NCBI RefSeq assembly: GCF_020497125.1
Contig: NC_059075.1
Span: 36,306,003 to 36,370,002 of the forward strand
Source of the DNA: Mauremys mutica
Taxonomy: Eukaryota > Chordata > Testudines > Geoemydidae
Direction: 5' to 3'
DNA length: 64,000 nt
Of this stretch, positions 1-12,117 are shown piece after piece. The translations under genes were made by a program, and so were the position numbers. Below the pieces are notes generated by a model. The model was not told the origin of the DNA. It ran no database searches and was given only the letters and a program-made list of their open reading frames with translations. Numbering within the stretch: the stretch's first letter is position 1; every line of letters starts with the position of its first letter.

Positions 1-1199
1 ATTAAAAAAAGGAACATAACATTTTCCCCTAAAACTAGCTCTTCATCCTAAGAAGATGTATTCTAATACAGAAAAAATTATCTGTATTGAAGTTGTTTCA
101 GGAGTTCGCTTTGACATATAGTCATTTGATAAACACATTATGCAACAATATCTCAATTACTGTATTTCAGACCAGAGGTCAGTCTTGATCTGTATGTTGC
201 TTATTTGTACAGAATGCAGCCTCGCCAACAACATGAACCTCGAGAAGAATGTCAAGTAGAGAGAACAAGGTGTCTTTGTTGCCTTATTGAAGTTACATCT
301 TGCTGAAATAAGAGCTTTCATTCCCACAGATCCCTAAGTGCTTGGCAAACTACACGTATATATGAATCATTTTGCATAGAAACCAATCGTTTCACCCACC
401 TCTTAAATGAAGTCACCCTGTTGGGTGGAACATGGCACAACAGATTAGGACAAGAAGTGAAGGTGAATGCTAAGAATAACGTTTGACAAATGAAGAATTT
501 GATCAGTCTCTCAAGGCAGGAAGTGAGGCTATTCCTTATGAAGAGGCAAAAAACAAAACACAAAGAAACCTCAGCAACCTAAAATACTATTTCAGTTGAC
601 CAAAAGACATTTATAAAAGATAGATTATTTAACACTTGACACTTATCTCAATCAAATATAAAACAAATAAAAAGATAAACCTCATAAACAGATAAAAGCT
701 AATTGTTATGCTGCATGCCATAGCTTTTTGAAAAGAAAAGATTGCTAAAGGCAATTTTAAAAGGGAGATAGCTCCCTAGTATTTCTGAGGGTGCTGCACT
801 TGCTCAAAAACTATGGCATAGGTGCATGGACAGATTCAGTTAGATAGAATCTATGTGGTGTTTTCCCCAAACAAGATAAAGTATCTGCTTTCAGCCTAGA
901 TTACTTTTCAGCCTGATTCTCAGAAAAAGACTTCTCACTTTGATCAAGACCCTGTGTCATCGTAACACTCCTACTTTAAGAGCTTGACCCTGGACTCATT
1001 GAAGTCAATGGCAAGTCTCACCTTGTCATTAATGTGCAGGCTCAGGGCCTAAGACAGGACTCCCTTTGGAGCCCATTGTAGTCTCACTTTGACTGGTCAT
1101 GCTTGCCAAGGAGAGGCTAAGCATATTGCTTATCAGTCAGTGCGGCAAAAACCCTTATACAAACATTAATCAATCCTGATGACACACCTGAGAGTTAGG
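1..1199. other. Unannotated AT-rich interval
   Basis: No recognisable gene, exon or repeat boundary. Open frames here are short, lack family motifs and look like chance. A stretch near 985-1015 resembles a degraded MITE end but is too short to assign. Confidence 0.5.
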
Positions 1200-1335
1200 T
1201 ACATTTTTATTAAAGAAGTTCCACAAACTGGTAAACAGACAGGTTAAATTAGGCTACCTATGAGATCAATGTCAGACCTGAGAAGAGATGCCAGGAGTTC
1301 TGCTGACCTCCAATTCCATGAGGTAACCAGGAGAT
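1200..1335 (-). repeat. Degraded MIR-like SINE fragment
   Basis: Reads like the reverse complement of the MIR body: a segment like 'AAACTG..AACAGACAGGTTAAAT', then a block like 'CAGACCTGAG..GCCAGGAGTTCTG'. The match is by eye and weak. Nothing recognisable follows from 1336 to 2166. Confidence 0.4.
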
Positions 1336-2166
1336 AAATTTCCCTCTCCACACTAACATAGAGGTAACTTCGTTAAACTTTTCTGGACCAGTTTATCCCA
1401 ACTCATATTAAATTTACCTGCAAGGTTCTCCTCATGCAAAGTTAAATCTCAGTATATCTTCACTATAGCATGTACACAGCAGAGGTCATTGCAGTTTAAA
1501 GAACTCAGAATCTCTATTTCTTTTAAAGAACATATAGTATTTTAATTGTGCATACCACAGGTCAATTAATAATAAATATCTTTTATGCTTAATAGTCATA
1601 CTAATAATTTATGGAGGTGCATTTCATATACTTTAATGCACAGTAGCTAGTGATGTGCTGCTCAGAAAAGCATGCCAAAAGGGGCCCCTTTTACCATTAT
1701 TTCTGATGAAGGACAACAGCTGTAGCACTGTAATTTACTTTCCTTCAGGTACTTAGTCTCCTATCTAGTGGCAGAAAAAGCAGGACTACATTACTGGAAA
1801 TTTCACAGTCTTATTATTGAAAATGGCCTGGCTGGCAATAGAACTGAGATTCCAGCTAGCTGTGATGAAACTGAAGATGCTAAATTGTTCATATATGAAC
1901 ACAGAGAGAGGGAGATTACTCAGGCAATGGCTTCAGGTTTGCACTTTGATAAATGCAGTTCTATTTCTAACACAACTTCAGCTGTCATCACAGAGGTCAG
2001 TATTGGGATTTCAGCAGTGGTAAGTACTAGTGGCCCTTGGGCAGAGTTCATAGTCACTTGACATCAGAGTTGAGTCAAGCATGCCAGACAGGTTATGATG
2101 ACAGTGTTGGGGGACAAAGTGGAGAGGACTTTTTATTGGGTAGGGCTCTCTTACTATCCTTTAATG

Positions 2167-2499
2167 CAGTGTTTCCCAAACTTGGGACGCTGCTTGTATA
2201 AGGAAAGCCCCTGGCGGGCCAGGCCAGTTTGTTTATCTGCCCCATCCGCAGGTCTAGCCGATCGCAGCTCCCACTGGCTGCAGTTTGCTGCTGCAGGCCA
2301 ATGGGAACTGCTGGAAGTGGTGGCCAGTAAGTCCCTCGGCCTGCACCACTTCCAGCAGCTCCCATTGGCCTGGAGCAGCGAACCACGGCCAGTGGGAGCT
2401 GCAATCAGCCAGACCTGCAGACGGGGCAGGTAAACAAACTGGCCCAGCCCGCCAGGGGCTTTCCCTACACAAGCAGCGACCTCACTTTGAGAAACACTG
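2167..2499. mobile_element. Palindromic hAT-type MITE, GC-rich
   Basis: The left end begins CAGTGTTTCCCAAACTTGGG and the reverse complement of the right end begins CAGTGTTTCTCAAAGTGAGG. The similarity continues inward through almost the whole 333 bp, so the two arms are near-complete inverted copies. This explains the open frames on both strands with similar peptides; they are not genes. CAGTG termini with a TTCTCAAA-like subterminus are typical of non-autonomous hAT elements. I could not read a clear 8-bp TSD. Confidence 0.8.
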
Positions 2500-2829
2500 A
2501 ACTAACTGGTCTGTAGTTTCTTGGGTTGTTTTTATTTCCCTTTTTATAGATGGGCACTATTGTTTGAGAAACACTTCATTCTGAACACTTATTTAAGTAA
2601 AATGGTGGTTTCAGTGCAAAAGAATTAACGTTTATGACCAAACCCCCTCTCACCTACTAAAAAAAGATACAGATTCCAATCTCAGCTGAAGTAATTTGGA
2701 AATATTTAAACTTCCAGAGCCAGATGCCCAACTGTGGCTGAGGGATTGGCACAAATTAAAGGAGGCAGACACAAATGTGTCCTTTGTCCTCCCCTGACGT
2801 TGGGGCTGGTATGCACTAACCCAGTCTAT
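2500..2829. other. Unannotated interval
   Basis: Unique-looking AT-rich sequence between a MITE and a CR1 3' end. No gene seen. Confidence 0.5.
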
Positions 2830-5223
2830 AAGAACATAAGAATGACCATAGTGGTTCAGATCAATGGTCCATCTAGCCCAAAATACTGTTTTCTGACAGT
2901 GCCAGATGCTTAAGAGGGAATGAACAGATCTGGGCCATTATCAAGTGATCCGTCCCCTGTCATCCAGTCCCAGCTGCTGGCTGTCAGAGGCTTAGGGAAA
3001 CCCTGAGCCTGGGGTTGTGTCCCTGACCATCTTGGCTCATAGACATTGATGGACCTACCCACCATGAACTTATCTAATTCTTTTTTGAATCTCATTATAC
3101 TTTTGGTCTTCCCCTGGCAACAAGTTCCACAGGTTGACTGTGCACTGTGTGAAGAAGTACTTATGTTTGTTTTAAACCTGCTGCCTAGTAATTTTGTTAG
3201 GTTCTGATGTTTGGTGAAGAGGTAAATAACACTTCCCTCTTCACTTTCTCCATACCATTCTTTATTTTATAGCCCTCTATCATATGCCCCCATAGACATC
3301 TCTTTTTCATCTTGACTAGTCCCAGTCTTTTTAAAATCTCCTCATACAGAACTTATTACATTTTCCTAATATTTTTTGTTGCCCTTCAATGTGATCTTTT
3401 CAGTTCTAATAAATCAGTTGCGATGGGACAACCAGAACTGTGTGCAATAATTATGCTGTGGGCGTACCATGGATATATATAGTGGCATTATGATATTTTC
3501 TGTCTTGTTATCTATCCTTTTCCTAGTGGTTCCTAACATTGATAGCTTGTTTGACTGCCACTTCACATTGAGTGTATGTCTTCAAAGAACTCTCCACGGT
3601 GACTCCAAAATCTCTTTCTTCAGTGGAAACAGCTAATTTAGACCCTTTCATTTTATACTTATAGGTGGGGGGGATTATGTTTTCCAATGTGCATTACTTT
3701 GCATTTATCAACATTGAATTTAATCTGCCATTTTGTCATCTCATCACATATTTTTGTGAGATCCCTTTGTAACTCTTTGCAGTTAGCTTTGGATTGATTT
3801 ACCTATCCTGAGTAATTTTGTATCATCTGCAAACTTTGCCACTTCACTATTTACCCCCTTTCCAGCTCACTTATGAATATTTTAAATTACACAGTCCCAG
3901 TACAGATTGTTGGGGGATTCAAGGAGCTCTTTCCACTGTGAAAATTGACAATTTATTCCTTCCCTCTGCTTTCTATCTTTTAACCATTTACTGATCCATG
4001 AGAAGACCTTCCCTCTTAGTCCATGATTGCCTAATTTGCTTAAGAGTGTGGCCTTTGTGAAAGGCTTTCTGAAAGCCCAAGTACACTGTATCAACTGGGT
4101 CACCATGGTCCACATGCTTGACCTCCTCAAAGAACTCTAATAAATTGGTGAGGAGTGATTTCCCTTCATAAAAGCCATGTTGACACTTCCCCAACATTCT
4201 GTATTCATCCATGTGTCTGATAATTCTGTTCTTTACTATAGTTTCAACCAATTTGCCTGGTACTGAAGTTGGATTTATGGGCTTGTAATTGCCAGGATCA
4301 CCTCTGGAGCCTTTTTTAAAATTGGGCTTATATTAGCTATCCTCCAGTCATCTGTTATAGAGACTGTTTCAAATGTTAGGTTACATACCACAGTTAATAG
4401 TTCTGTGATTTCATACCTGAGTTCCTTTAGAACTCTTGGGTGAAGACTATCTTATATTGATAATTTATTACTATTTAATTTATCACTTTGTTGCAAAACC
4501 TCCTCTATTGGCACCTCAATCTGGGACAATTCCTCAGATTTGTCGCCTAAAAGGAATGACTCAGGTGTGGGAATCTCCCTCACATCCTCTGCAGTGAAGA
4601 CCCATGCAAAAAAATCATTCAGCTTCTCTGCAGTCACCTTGTCTTCCCCAAGTGCTCCTTTCACACCTTGACCATCCCGTGGCCCCACTGATTTTTTAGC
4701 AAGCTTCCTGCTTGTGGTATACTTTTAAAACCATGTTACTGATAGTTTTTGAAACTTTTGATAGTTGCTCTGCAAATTCTCTTTAGGCCTCCCTAATTAC
4801 ACTTTTACATTTTGACTTTCCAGAGTTTCTATTTTCCTCAATAGGATCTGACTTTCAATTTTTAAAGTATGCCTTTTTGCCTGTAACCAACTGTTTTACT
4901 CAGCTCTTTAGTCATGGTGCCATTTTTTTGTCCTCTTACGGTTATTTATATATTTTATTTGGGGGTATACAGTAGTTTGGGCCTCCATTATAGTGTTTTT
5001 TAAATACCTTCCATGCATCTTACAGGCATTTCATCCTTTTAATTTGCATTTAACTAGCTTCCATGTTTTTGTGTAGTTCCCCTTCTTGAAGTTAAATGAT
5101 ACCGTGGTGGGATTCTTTGGTATTACCTCCATATACATACATGGATGCTAAATTTAATTATATTATGGTCACTATTATAGCACAGTTCAGCAATATTCAT
5201 TTCTTGGACTAGATCAAGAACCC
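2830..5223 (-). mobile_element. CR1 LINE copy, minus strand, decayed
   Basis: This is a long CR1-type non-LTR retrotransposon lying in reverse; its 3' end is at about 2830 and it runs upstream to about 5223. On the minus strand the translation over 3988-4251 keeps reverse-transcriptase signatures: QHGF..GKS.LTNLLEFFEEV, then VYLGFQKAFHKG where active CR1 copies have VYLDFxKAFDxV. Both expected aspartates in that stretch are replaced (by G and H), and frameshifts and stops break the frame elsewhere. The 4452-4688 segment is the adjoining upstream coding region. It is therefore a dead copy. The 5' end abuts another CR1 in the opposite orientation. Assignment to CR1 is by family knowledge; the exact subfamily is unknown. 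Confidence 0.88.
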
Positions 5224-5225
5224 CA

Positions 5226-6554
5226 GAAAAATCATGGAGCAGGTCCTCAAGGAATCCATTTTGAAGCACTTGGAGAAGAGGAAGATGATCAGGAACAGTC
5301 AACATGGATTCACCAGTGGCAAGTCATGCCTGACCAACCTGATTGCCTTCTATGATGAGGTAACTGGCTCTGTGGATATGGAGAAAGTGGTGGATGTGAT
5401 ATATCTTGACTTTAGCAAAGCTTTTGATATGGTCTCCCACAGTATTCTTGCCAGCAAGTGAAAAAAAACATGGATTGGATGAATGGACTATAAGGTGGAT
5501 AGAAAGCTGGCTAGATTGTCAGGCTCAATGGGCAGTGATCAATGGCTTGATTTCTAGTTTGTAGCCGGTATCAAGTGGAGAGCCCCAGGAGTTGGTCCTG
5601 GGGCCAGTTTTGTTCAACATCTTCATTAATGATCTGGATGATGGGATTAATTGCATCCTCAGCAAGTTCTCAGATGACACTAACATGTGGGGAGAGGTAG
5701 ATAAGCTGGAGGGTAGGGATAGGGTCCAGAGTGACCTATACAAATTGGAGGATTGGGACAAAAGAAATCTGATGATGTTCAACAAGGACAAATACAGGGT
5801 CCTGCACTTAGGATGGAAGAATCCCATGCACTGCTGCAGGCTGGGGATCGACTGGCTAAGCAGTGGTTCTGTAGAAAAGGACATGGGGATTAGAGTGGAT
5901 AAGAAGCTAGATATGAGTCAACAGTGTGCCCTTGTTGCCATGAAGGCTAACTGCATATTGGGCTCCATATGTAGGAGCATTGCCAGTAGATCAAGGGAAG
6001 TGATTATTCCCCTCTATTTGGCACTAGTGAGGCCACATCTGGAGTATTGTCCAGTTTTGGGCCCCCCACTACAGAAAGGATGTGGACAAATTGGAGATAG
6101 TCCAGTGGAGGGCAATGAAAATGATTAGGGGGCTGAGACACATGACTTATGAAGAGAGGCTGAGGGAACTGGGCGTATTTAGTCTACAGAAGAGAAGAGC
6201 GAACTGGGGATTTGATACCAGGCTTCAACTACCTGAAGCGGGGTTCCAAAGAGGATGAAACTAGGCTGTTCTCAGTGGTGGCAGATGACAGACAAGGAGC
6301 AATGATCTCAAGTTGCAGTTGGGGGTGTCTAGGTTGGATATTGGGAAAAACTATTTCACTAGGAGGGTGGTGAAGCACTTGAATGGGTTACCTAGGGAGG
6401 TGGTGGACTCTCAATCCTTAGAGGTTTTTATGAACCGGCTTGACAAAGCCCTAGCTGGGTTGATTTAGGTGGGGTTGTTTCTGGTTTGAGCAGGGGGGTT
6501 GACTAAATGACCTCCTGAGGTCTCTTCCAACCCTGATATTCTATGATTCTATGA
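5226..6554 (+). mobile_element. CR1 LINE copy, plus strand, 5' truncated
   Basis: A 5'-truncated CR1 copy ending with the diagnostic CR1 3' terminus, ATTCTATGATTCTATGA, at 6538-6554. The translation keeps reverse-transcriptase blocks: [29 protein letters not shown], then, after a frame break, GPVLFNIFINDLDDGI and KFSDDT (the catalytic DD pair is retained), followed by the thumb region ending [13 protein letters not shown]. The coding region is split into at least two frames (5234-5461 and 5592-6128), so it cannot make a full protein. The downstream 3' part keeps the 'GACCTCCTGAGGTCTCTTCC' region typical of CR1 tails. Confidence 0.92.
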
Positions 6555-6900
6555 CATTATCTGGAAGGATAATCACCATTGTGGGTTCATTTCCCTGCTC
6601 CAGCTTGATGATTTCCTTCCCTAAGACTTTCATCCTCCTCAGCAGCACCCAGAGGCTGTTGGACTTGGGATGGGACTGCTCTACTGTGTCCCAGAAAGTC
6701 TTCTGCATGTACCTCCCTGTCTCCCTTAGTTCCTCCAGTTCAGCCTATCTGGTCTCAAGAGGCCATCCTCCATCTTTGAGTTGTTTGCACCACATGCACA
6801 CATTCAGCACCTGCCCACAATCAAATATGCTGCATTCAGTGAAATAAACTGGATAGCTCCCTCTGCTGCTGGACTTCTGCTTGCATTATTTTTACTCTTG
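6555..6900 (-). pseudogene. Possible LINE ORF1-like remnant
   Basis: Read on the minus strand, this segment gives a peptide with a C-x-x-C pair followed by a coiled-coil-like stretch (AELEELRETGRYMQKTF) and the end of a basic region, in the style of the first ORF of vertebrate CR1/L2 LINEs. One stop interrupts it. It lies directly against the 3' end of the plus-strand CR1 but in the opposite orientation. Weak, by-eye assignment; a fragment of some other retroelement protein is equally possible. Confidence 0.3.
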
Positions 6901-8157
6901 CAGGCTTTTTTTGTTGTTGTTTTTGGACTAAGTTCAGAAAAAGTTTGTCGGGTGTAGAGGTTGGTAGTTTTTTTCTCCTTGTTCCTATTTCCTTTCTAGA
7001 GGGGTTTCTGGCACCCTTCTAGTAGTTATATTATAATCTATCGGCCTCCTTTTCCTATGTCTGAAATCTCACTACTGCCAAACTCTCCTAACCTTGGTAG
7101 CTCACACTATCATAGGGATTTCTTTGCTTGTGAACTGGACCTGGAAGGAATGCCTCTTTAAACTCCCTCACAAAACGCCCCTCTTTGCTGCTCCAGTTCA
7201 CTAGCTCCTCTGGCTTTTTAAACCCTGGTTTTCCCTGAGTTAGCCCCATCCTTTTGCCAAGGGATCCTAAAGGGATCAAAGTATAGCAGGCTAGAGCCTT
7301 GTAAGTATGCTCTGCAACACATAATAGTGTCCTCAAGGGGAGGTTTTGGCAGCCAGTCCCCAAACCAGCGGCTGGGAATAGAGTGGCACAGGGGCCACTA
7401 CACTTTTTTTATATCACTAAAAGATTCCCCTTAAGCAGGGTAGCTCCTCTGAGGACTAATGCCCTGCATTTAGAGCAGCTTTGTGCCAGTGGCACAATGG
7501 AAAACCCGCACGGTGCCACTCACAATTGGAATCATGGTCTCCTCTTTTCATGCTATTGCTACTCTGTAGTGCTTGTAGTTTTGTCTTCACAGCCTGCTCT
7601 CAAATACAAGCAGTCTAAATCTCATGGGACATGCTCTGAGCCAGCCTGCACAGCACACTCAGAGTGATTCAGTCCAAGTCACACTTTTTGAATGGTCCCC
7701 GAGAGCCATGACTTTAAATAAAATGAACCACTCTCTGTATTAGACATTAACTACTCCTGTGTCTCAGAAGCAGATGTACAGCTCTGGGACTCATACAAGT
7801 CTATTCATTTTAAATGGTTGCTCCCAGCTCTTTGATTTCTTTTCTTTTAAAGTTTCTGAGTGAACGTAATGGTCCTGAAAGTGACAGAGTGAAAACATTG
7901 GTTCTGCTAGCTATATTGTAGGCAGGTGCAATGCAGGTCTTCACGTGGAGGGATCCCAATGCACTTCAGTTCCAACTTTCATCAGTTGTGGCATGTAACA
8001 TTCTGGGCCTCATGAGATGTCACAAAACAAGACTGAAACTGGGTTTTGCAGAGAAGTGCATCAAAAGGACCGAGCTAAGAATGCACATCATTGGGTGATG
8101 AAATAAGCCATGTTTTATTTTCATATCCTTTTGATTTAAAAAGGAAAATTAACAGTC
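6901..8157. other. Unannotated interval
   Basis: No gene supported. Short frames on both strands lack motifs. Parts of 7080-7380 have the mixed composition of a decayed LTR, but I could not find ends or direct repeats. Confidence 0.4.
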
Positions 8158-8160
8158 TAA

Positions 8161-8300
8161 GGCCTTGTCTACACTACAGGACTATTTCGAATCTACTTAA
8201 TTCGAATTTGTGGATTCGACCTTATGAAGTCGAATTTGTGTATCCATACTAAATACACTAATTCGAACTTCTGAGTCCACATTAACGGGGCCGGCGTCGA
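8161..8300 (+). repeat. Harbinger A left terminal and subterminal repeat region
   Basis: Terminal inverted repeat followed by closely spaced TTCGAAT/GTCGAAT/TTCGAAC motifs between about 8186 and 8310. Mirrored motifs occupy the right end. These are candidate binding sites for the transposase or its SANT partner. Confidence 0.75.
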
Positions 8301-8546
8301 CTTTCGAAGCGGTGCACTGTGGGAAGCTATCCCACAGTTCCCGCAGTCCCCGCTGCCCATTGGAATGCTGGGTAGAGCCCCCAATGCCTGCTGGGGGAAA
8401 AAATGTGTCGAGGGTGGTTTTGGGTAACTGTCGTCATTGAACCGTCAATCACGCCCTCACTCCCTCCCTCCCTGAAAGCGCCTGCGGGCAATCTGTTCGT
8501 GCACTTTTTTGGTCAGTGACAGCGTGGACGCCACAGCACTGCAAGC

Positions 8547-8926
8547 ATGGAGCCCGCTGCGATCATCGCCGTTTTCTCCTCCTCGCACTTTATCGTCCAC
8601 CTCTTCCACATTCAGCTGCTGAGAAATTGGGCTACTTTTCAATGGTTCTGCAAGCACTGGGGGACCATAGGGGCCTTTTTACCAACATGAACGTCGTATG
8701 GCCGGGCAAGTTTCCTGATGCGTGTGTTCTCAGGAAGTGTGGGCTGCTCAGACGCCTGCTGGAAGGTAGTTTCTTCCCATACCACGAAATAACTGTTGTG
8801 GATGTGCATTTGCCTATAGTGATCCTCGGTGACCCAGCCTGCCCGCTAATGCACTTGCTCATGAAGCCCTATACAGGCGCCTGGGACAGCGACAAGGAAC
8901 TCTTTAAATACCAGCGAGCAGCGTGA
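8547..8926 (+). pseudogene. Harbinger transposase remnant, internally deleted
   Basis: Begins with ATG GAG CCC GCT GCG (MEPAAIIA), the same start as the intact transposase of element B. After about 27 codons it jumps to the segment corresponding to B residues 243 onward (GYFSMVLQAL), in a different frame. A second deletion removes the C-terminal part: after KELFKYQ the sequence joins the last few codons at a GCGAGCAG match. It retains the segment containing LGDPA but lacks the DGTH and VVECAFG motifs, so it cannot be a working DDE enzyme. An AATAAA signal follows near 9058. Confidence 0.88.
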
Positions 8927-9768
8927 CCTGTGACTGTTCAGTTTCTTTACAGAGAAGCTGAACCTGCCCCTGTTTCTTTACCCAGTTACTGTTGACTCTC
9001 CTCTTCGGTTAAATACCCCGTTCTCCCCGTTTCCTCCACTTCCAAGACACGTGTAAAAATAAAATACATGTCACACTGTTACTGAGGAGAGGTTTCTTTA
9101 TTCATGACTTTTCGTTAAAGGGTCGAAACTGGAACGCAGACTGCGGTGGGTAGGGTGTGCGCTGATGTAAAGACCGCCTCTAAACTCAAGGAATGACAGG
9201 CTCCTGCTCCTACAGCGGTCCGCATTGCCGGACTGCTTGTTTCAACGGAGCCTGCCATCCCTCCTTTTTGGGATTCTGTGTGCGGGGGGCTATGTGGCCT
9301 TGTGGCGGAGGAGGACGGATACAGATTCTTCTGCTGCGTGACTCAGCGGTCCACGACAAGGACCGCTGTATAAGATCTGTACCCGCCCTCCCCCGCTAAA
9401 AAGTCACATCCCCACCGCCCACACAGAACCTGGAAACCACCTCCCATACCGACCACGGTGCCTGCTGACTGCACTGTGTGTGTTACCCGCTGCTGATCCG
9501 GCCCCCGTGTCTGTACCCTGCGAAAGGTGCCTGTCCTATGCAATTAGCAACGCACTTCCCCACGCACCCCATGCAAACACAGTCTTCAGTGAAGAAATAT
9601 GACGGAAACAGTACTTAACAGCAAAGTATTTTTATTACTTAAGTACACAGTTATGGGATGGGACTGGGATTGGGACTTGTTTGAGTCCGGAAGGGAAGGA
9701 CTTATGCAAACGTAGGGTATGAGAGCTTTTGGTTACTTGAGCACTCTGCTGGGGTGCAGTGACAGTAT

Positions 9769-10169
9769 TCACGGCCCAGGGCGGGCATCCTCCTGGTTAT
9801 TTAGGGTGAGGGGGGTATGTGACTTTGTGGCGGGGGAGGGCGGTTGCAGAGATACTGCCGGGGGCTCTGTCCTGCAGCGGTCCTGCAGAACATACACAAG
9901 TCGCCGGAGCGTGTCCGTTTGCTCCCTCAGTAGTACAAGCATTGCTTGACTCGCCTGCTTGTGTTCCTCACGCCACCTCTCCTCCCATTCGCTGTGTGAG
10001 CGCTGGTACAGAGAGACTTTCTCCCTCCACTGCCTCTGCTGGTCCGCCTCGGCTAGGTAGCAGCCCACACATTCATCGAAAATCGTGTCCCTTGTCTTTT
10101 TCTTTCGCCGCCTAATCTTCGCCAGCCTCTGCGAGGGGGATGCTGTGGAAGGTCTGGAGACAGTGGAAG
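9769..10169 (-). pseudogene. C-terminal exon of Harbinger A SANT-type protein
   Basis: A long open frame on minus whose 5' edge is a good splice acceptor (CATCTCACAG, exon starting at 10169). It encodes a basic stretch (LAKIRRRKKKTRD) and then a probable coiled coil rich in E, R, Q and L (EERWREEHKQAS..LREQTDTLRRLVYVLQ). It joins in phase with the donor at 12117/12118: exon 1 ends after the first base of a codon and this exon supplies the other two. Basic-plus-coiled-coil C-termini are usual in Harbinger Myb/SANT proteins. This exon itself is open to the stop at 9769-9771, but exon 1 is broken, so the gene as a whole is dead. Confidence 0.75.
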
Positions 10170-10530
10170 CTGTGAGATGGGAAACAGTCAGTTAATTCCT
10201 TGCAATGATACTTTTTTGCGAACAATTAACTGAGTCTAGGCTGTCTCTGTGAATTTTTTGTTGAGACCCCTGTGCCTGCTGTTGCACAAATCATTTGCGC
10301 GGTGGATTCTGGGTAAATGTCGCCAGTCATTCCTTCCTCCGGGAAAGCAACGGCAGACAATCATTTCGAGCACGTTTTCCATGAAATGCCCTGGCACACG
10401 CCATAGCGTGGCAACAATGGACCCTATTTTGCCTTTTGTGTATGTCACCGTATGTGTACTGGATGCCGCTGACAGAGGCGGACCAGCAGCGCTACACAGC
10501 AGCATGCTTATGCTTTTGCATGACAGCAGC

Positions 10531-11279
10531 GATGGTTACCAGGCATACTGCACCGTCTACCATACCATGAACTGGTAAGAAGACGGTAATAAGATGGTCA
10601 TGGTTACCTGTCCTTTTGCACTGCGCCATTTGGTGCTGTCATAAGTGCCCCTGGTCGATCAGCCAGGGGCGCAAAAGCAAAATTTGGGAATGACTCCCCG
10701 AGTCAATCCCTCCTTTTTGGGTATCTAAAAATAGAATCAGTCCTGCCTAGATTATGGGCAAGTGTACTAGAGAACCACTGTATCATACAACCAGAGACCA
10801 CAGCTGCTCTCTGTCCAATCCTGCATAAATTTGGAGCTGAACGCTATTCACAGGGTGTGCTCCTGAAACAACCCCAGCTGTTCATTCCGTTCTTCCCCCA
10901 GCCTTCCTGGGTTCCAATTCCATTGTCCCCCCACTTGTGTGATGAAGTAATAAAGAATGCAGGAATAAGACACAGGTAGTCGTTTGTGAGAAATGAGTGG
11001 AAGGAAGCCTCCAGCTGCAATGATAGTCCAGAGATGACATTAAGGGGTGTGGAGGAGGGAGCCACTCATCCCTCTGCTAGTCCAGGGGCAATTGAATCTT
11101 TTCTTTACAATGAAGGGTGGGGGCTGATGGAGCTCAGCCCCCTTTTGCAATGATGAGGACGGTTACCAGCCATACTGCACCATCTACCATGAAAAATTAG
11201 CAACAGGCGGCCTTGACCGACCGGTCCCAAGCAAGTTGGTATGGTTGTCATGGTTACCAGCCCTTTTGCACTGCCCCAT
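10531..11279. repeat. Diverged internal duplication inside Harbinger A
   Basis: Two related segments, about 10531-10629 and 11158-11279, share GGTTACCAG.CATACTGCACC, CTACCAT, GTCATGGTTACC and CTTTTGCACTGC in the same order and orientation. They lie in the SANT intron. This duplication is not obvious in element B, whose corresponding region is shorter. Confidence 0.6.
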
Positions 11280-11766
11280 GTGCCAATAGGCTGATGGTAC
11301 AAAAAGATGGAAATGCATCCTCATCATCAGCCATCCATAGCGTGGGGGGAGCAAGGATGTTGGTGTTGAGTGCTGCACCATCGCGTCTATCTGCAGCATT
11401 CAGTACAGATACGGTGACATGTAAAAGAGTCAACAGAGGATTGTTTTCCCTTTAACTTCTGGGGGTCGGGGGGGTGCGTAAATTGCCGAGCTATGCCCCG
11501 ACCCACCGCGGACACTGTGTTTGACCCTAGAAGCATTTGGAGATCAGCCAAGAATGCAAATGCTTTTCGGAGACAGCAGGAACTGTGGGATACCTTGCGT
11601 CCTCGTTCCCCCCTCCCTCCATGAGCGTCCATTTGATTCTTTGGCTTTCCGTTACGCTCGTCACGCAGCTGCGTGCTGAGTCTGTGCTATGCCGTCTGTC
11701 CATTTATTTATTAAAAATACTTTGGACCAGGCGTAACGTAACATTTCTTCCCCTACTTAGATGCAG

Positions 11767-12060
11767 GAGTCTCCGAGCGAGATCACCGTGAGGACAGGCA
11801 CTGAAGGAGATAGAGAGCGCATGCTGCGTGAAATCTAGCACGAACCACGGACCTATGCAGCCGTGCTCTGGGAGGCAGTGCTCCCTGAATACCGCATGAA
11901 AGCCTCGCGCGGAAAAGTGTGCTATCACGGAGCACCCAATAAGGCAGCTCTCCCCAGGAACCTCCTGCTGATGCTTATCGATTAACGGCAGGAGAGCTTC
12001 GTGGCGTTCTCCCAGGAGGATTTCTGTTCTATCACCATATATACAGAGACCTCCTTTTCA
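11767..12060 (+). pseudogene. Degraded copy of the small third Harbinger gene
   Basis: Aligns by eye with 26346-26642 of element B: starts after a CAG acceptor-like site (GAGTCTCCGAGCGAG), keeps AAAGTGTGCTATCACGG and GCACCCAATAAGGCAGC, but has an in-frame stop (TAG) after about 23 codons and later indels. An upstream ATGAGCGTCCA near 11620 corresponds to the candidate first exon in B. It lies within the intron of the opposite-strand SANT gene. Confidence 0.7.
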
Positions 12061-12117
12061 CACACTTCAGATTCCTGTTATATTAAGAATAAAAGTTAAC
12101 ATGGTTAAAGCACTTAC

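Noticed and set aside
2093..2500. Overlapping open frames on both strands with similar peptides
   Set aside because: They lie in a palindromic MITE; inverted arms generate matching peptides on both strands.
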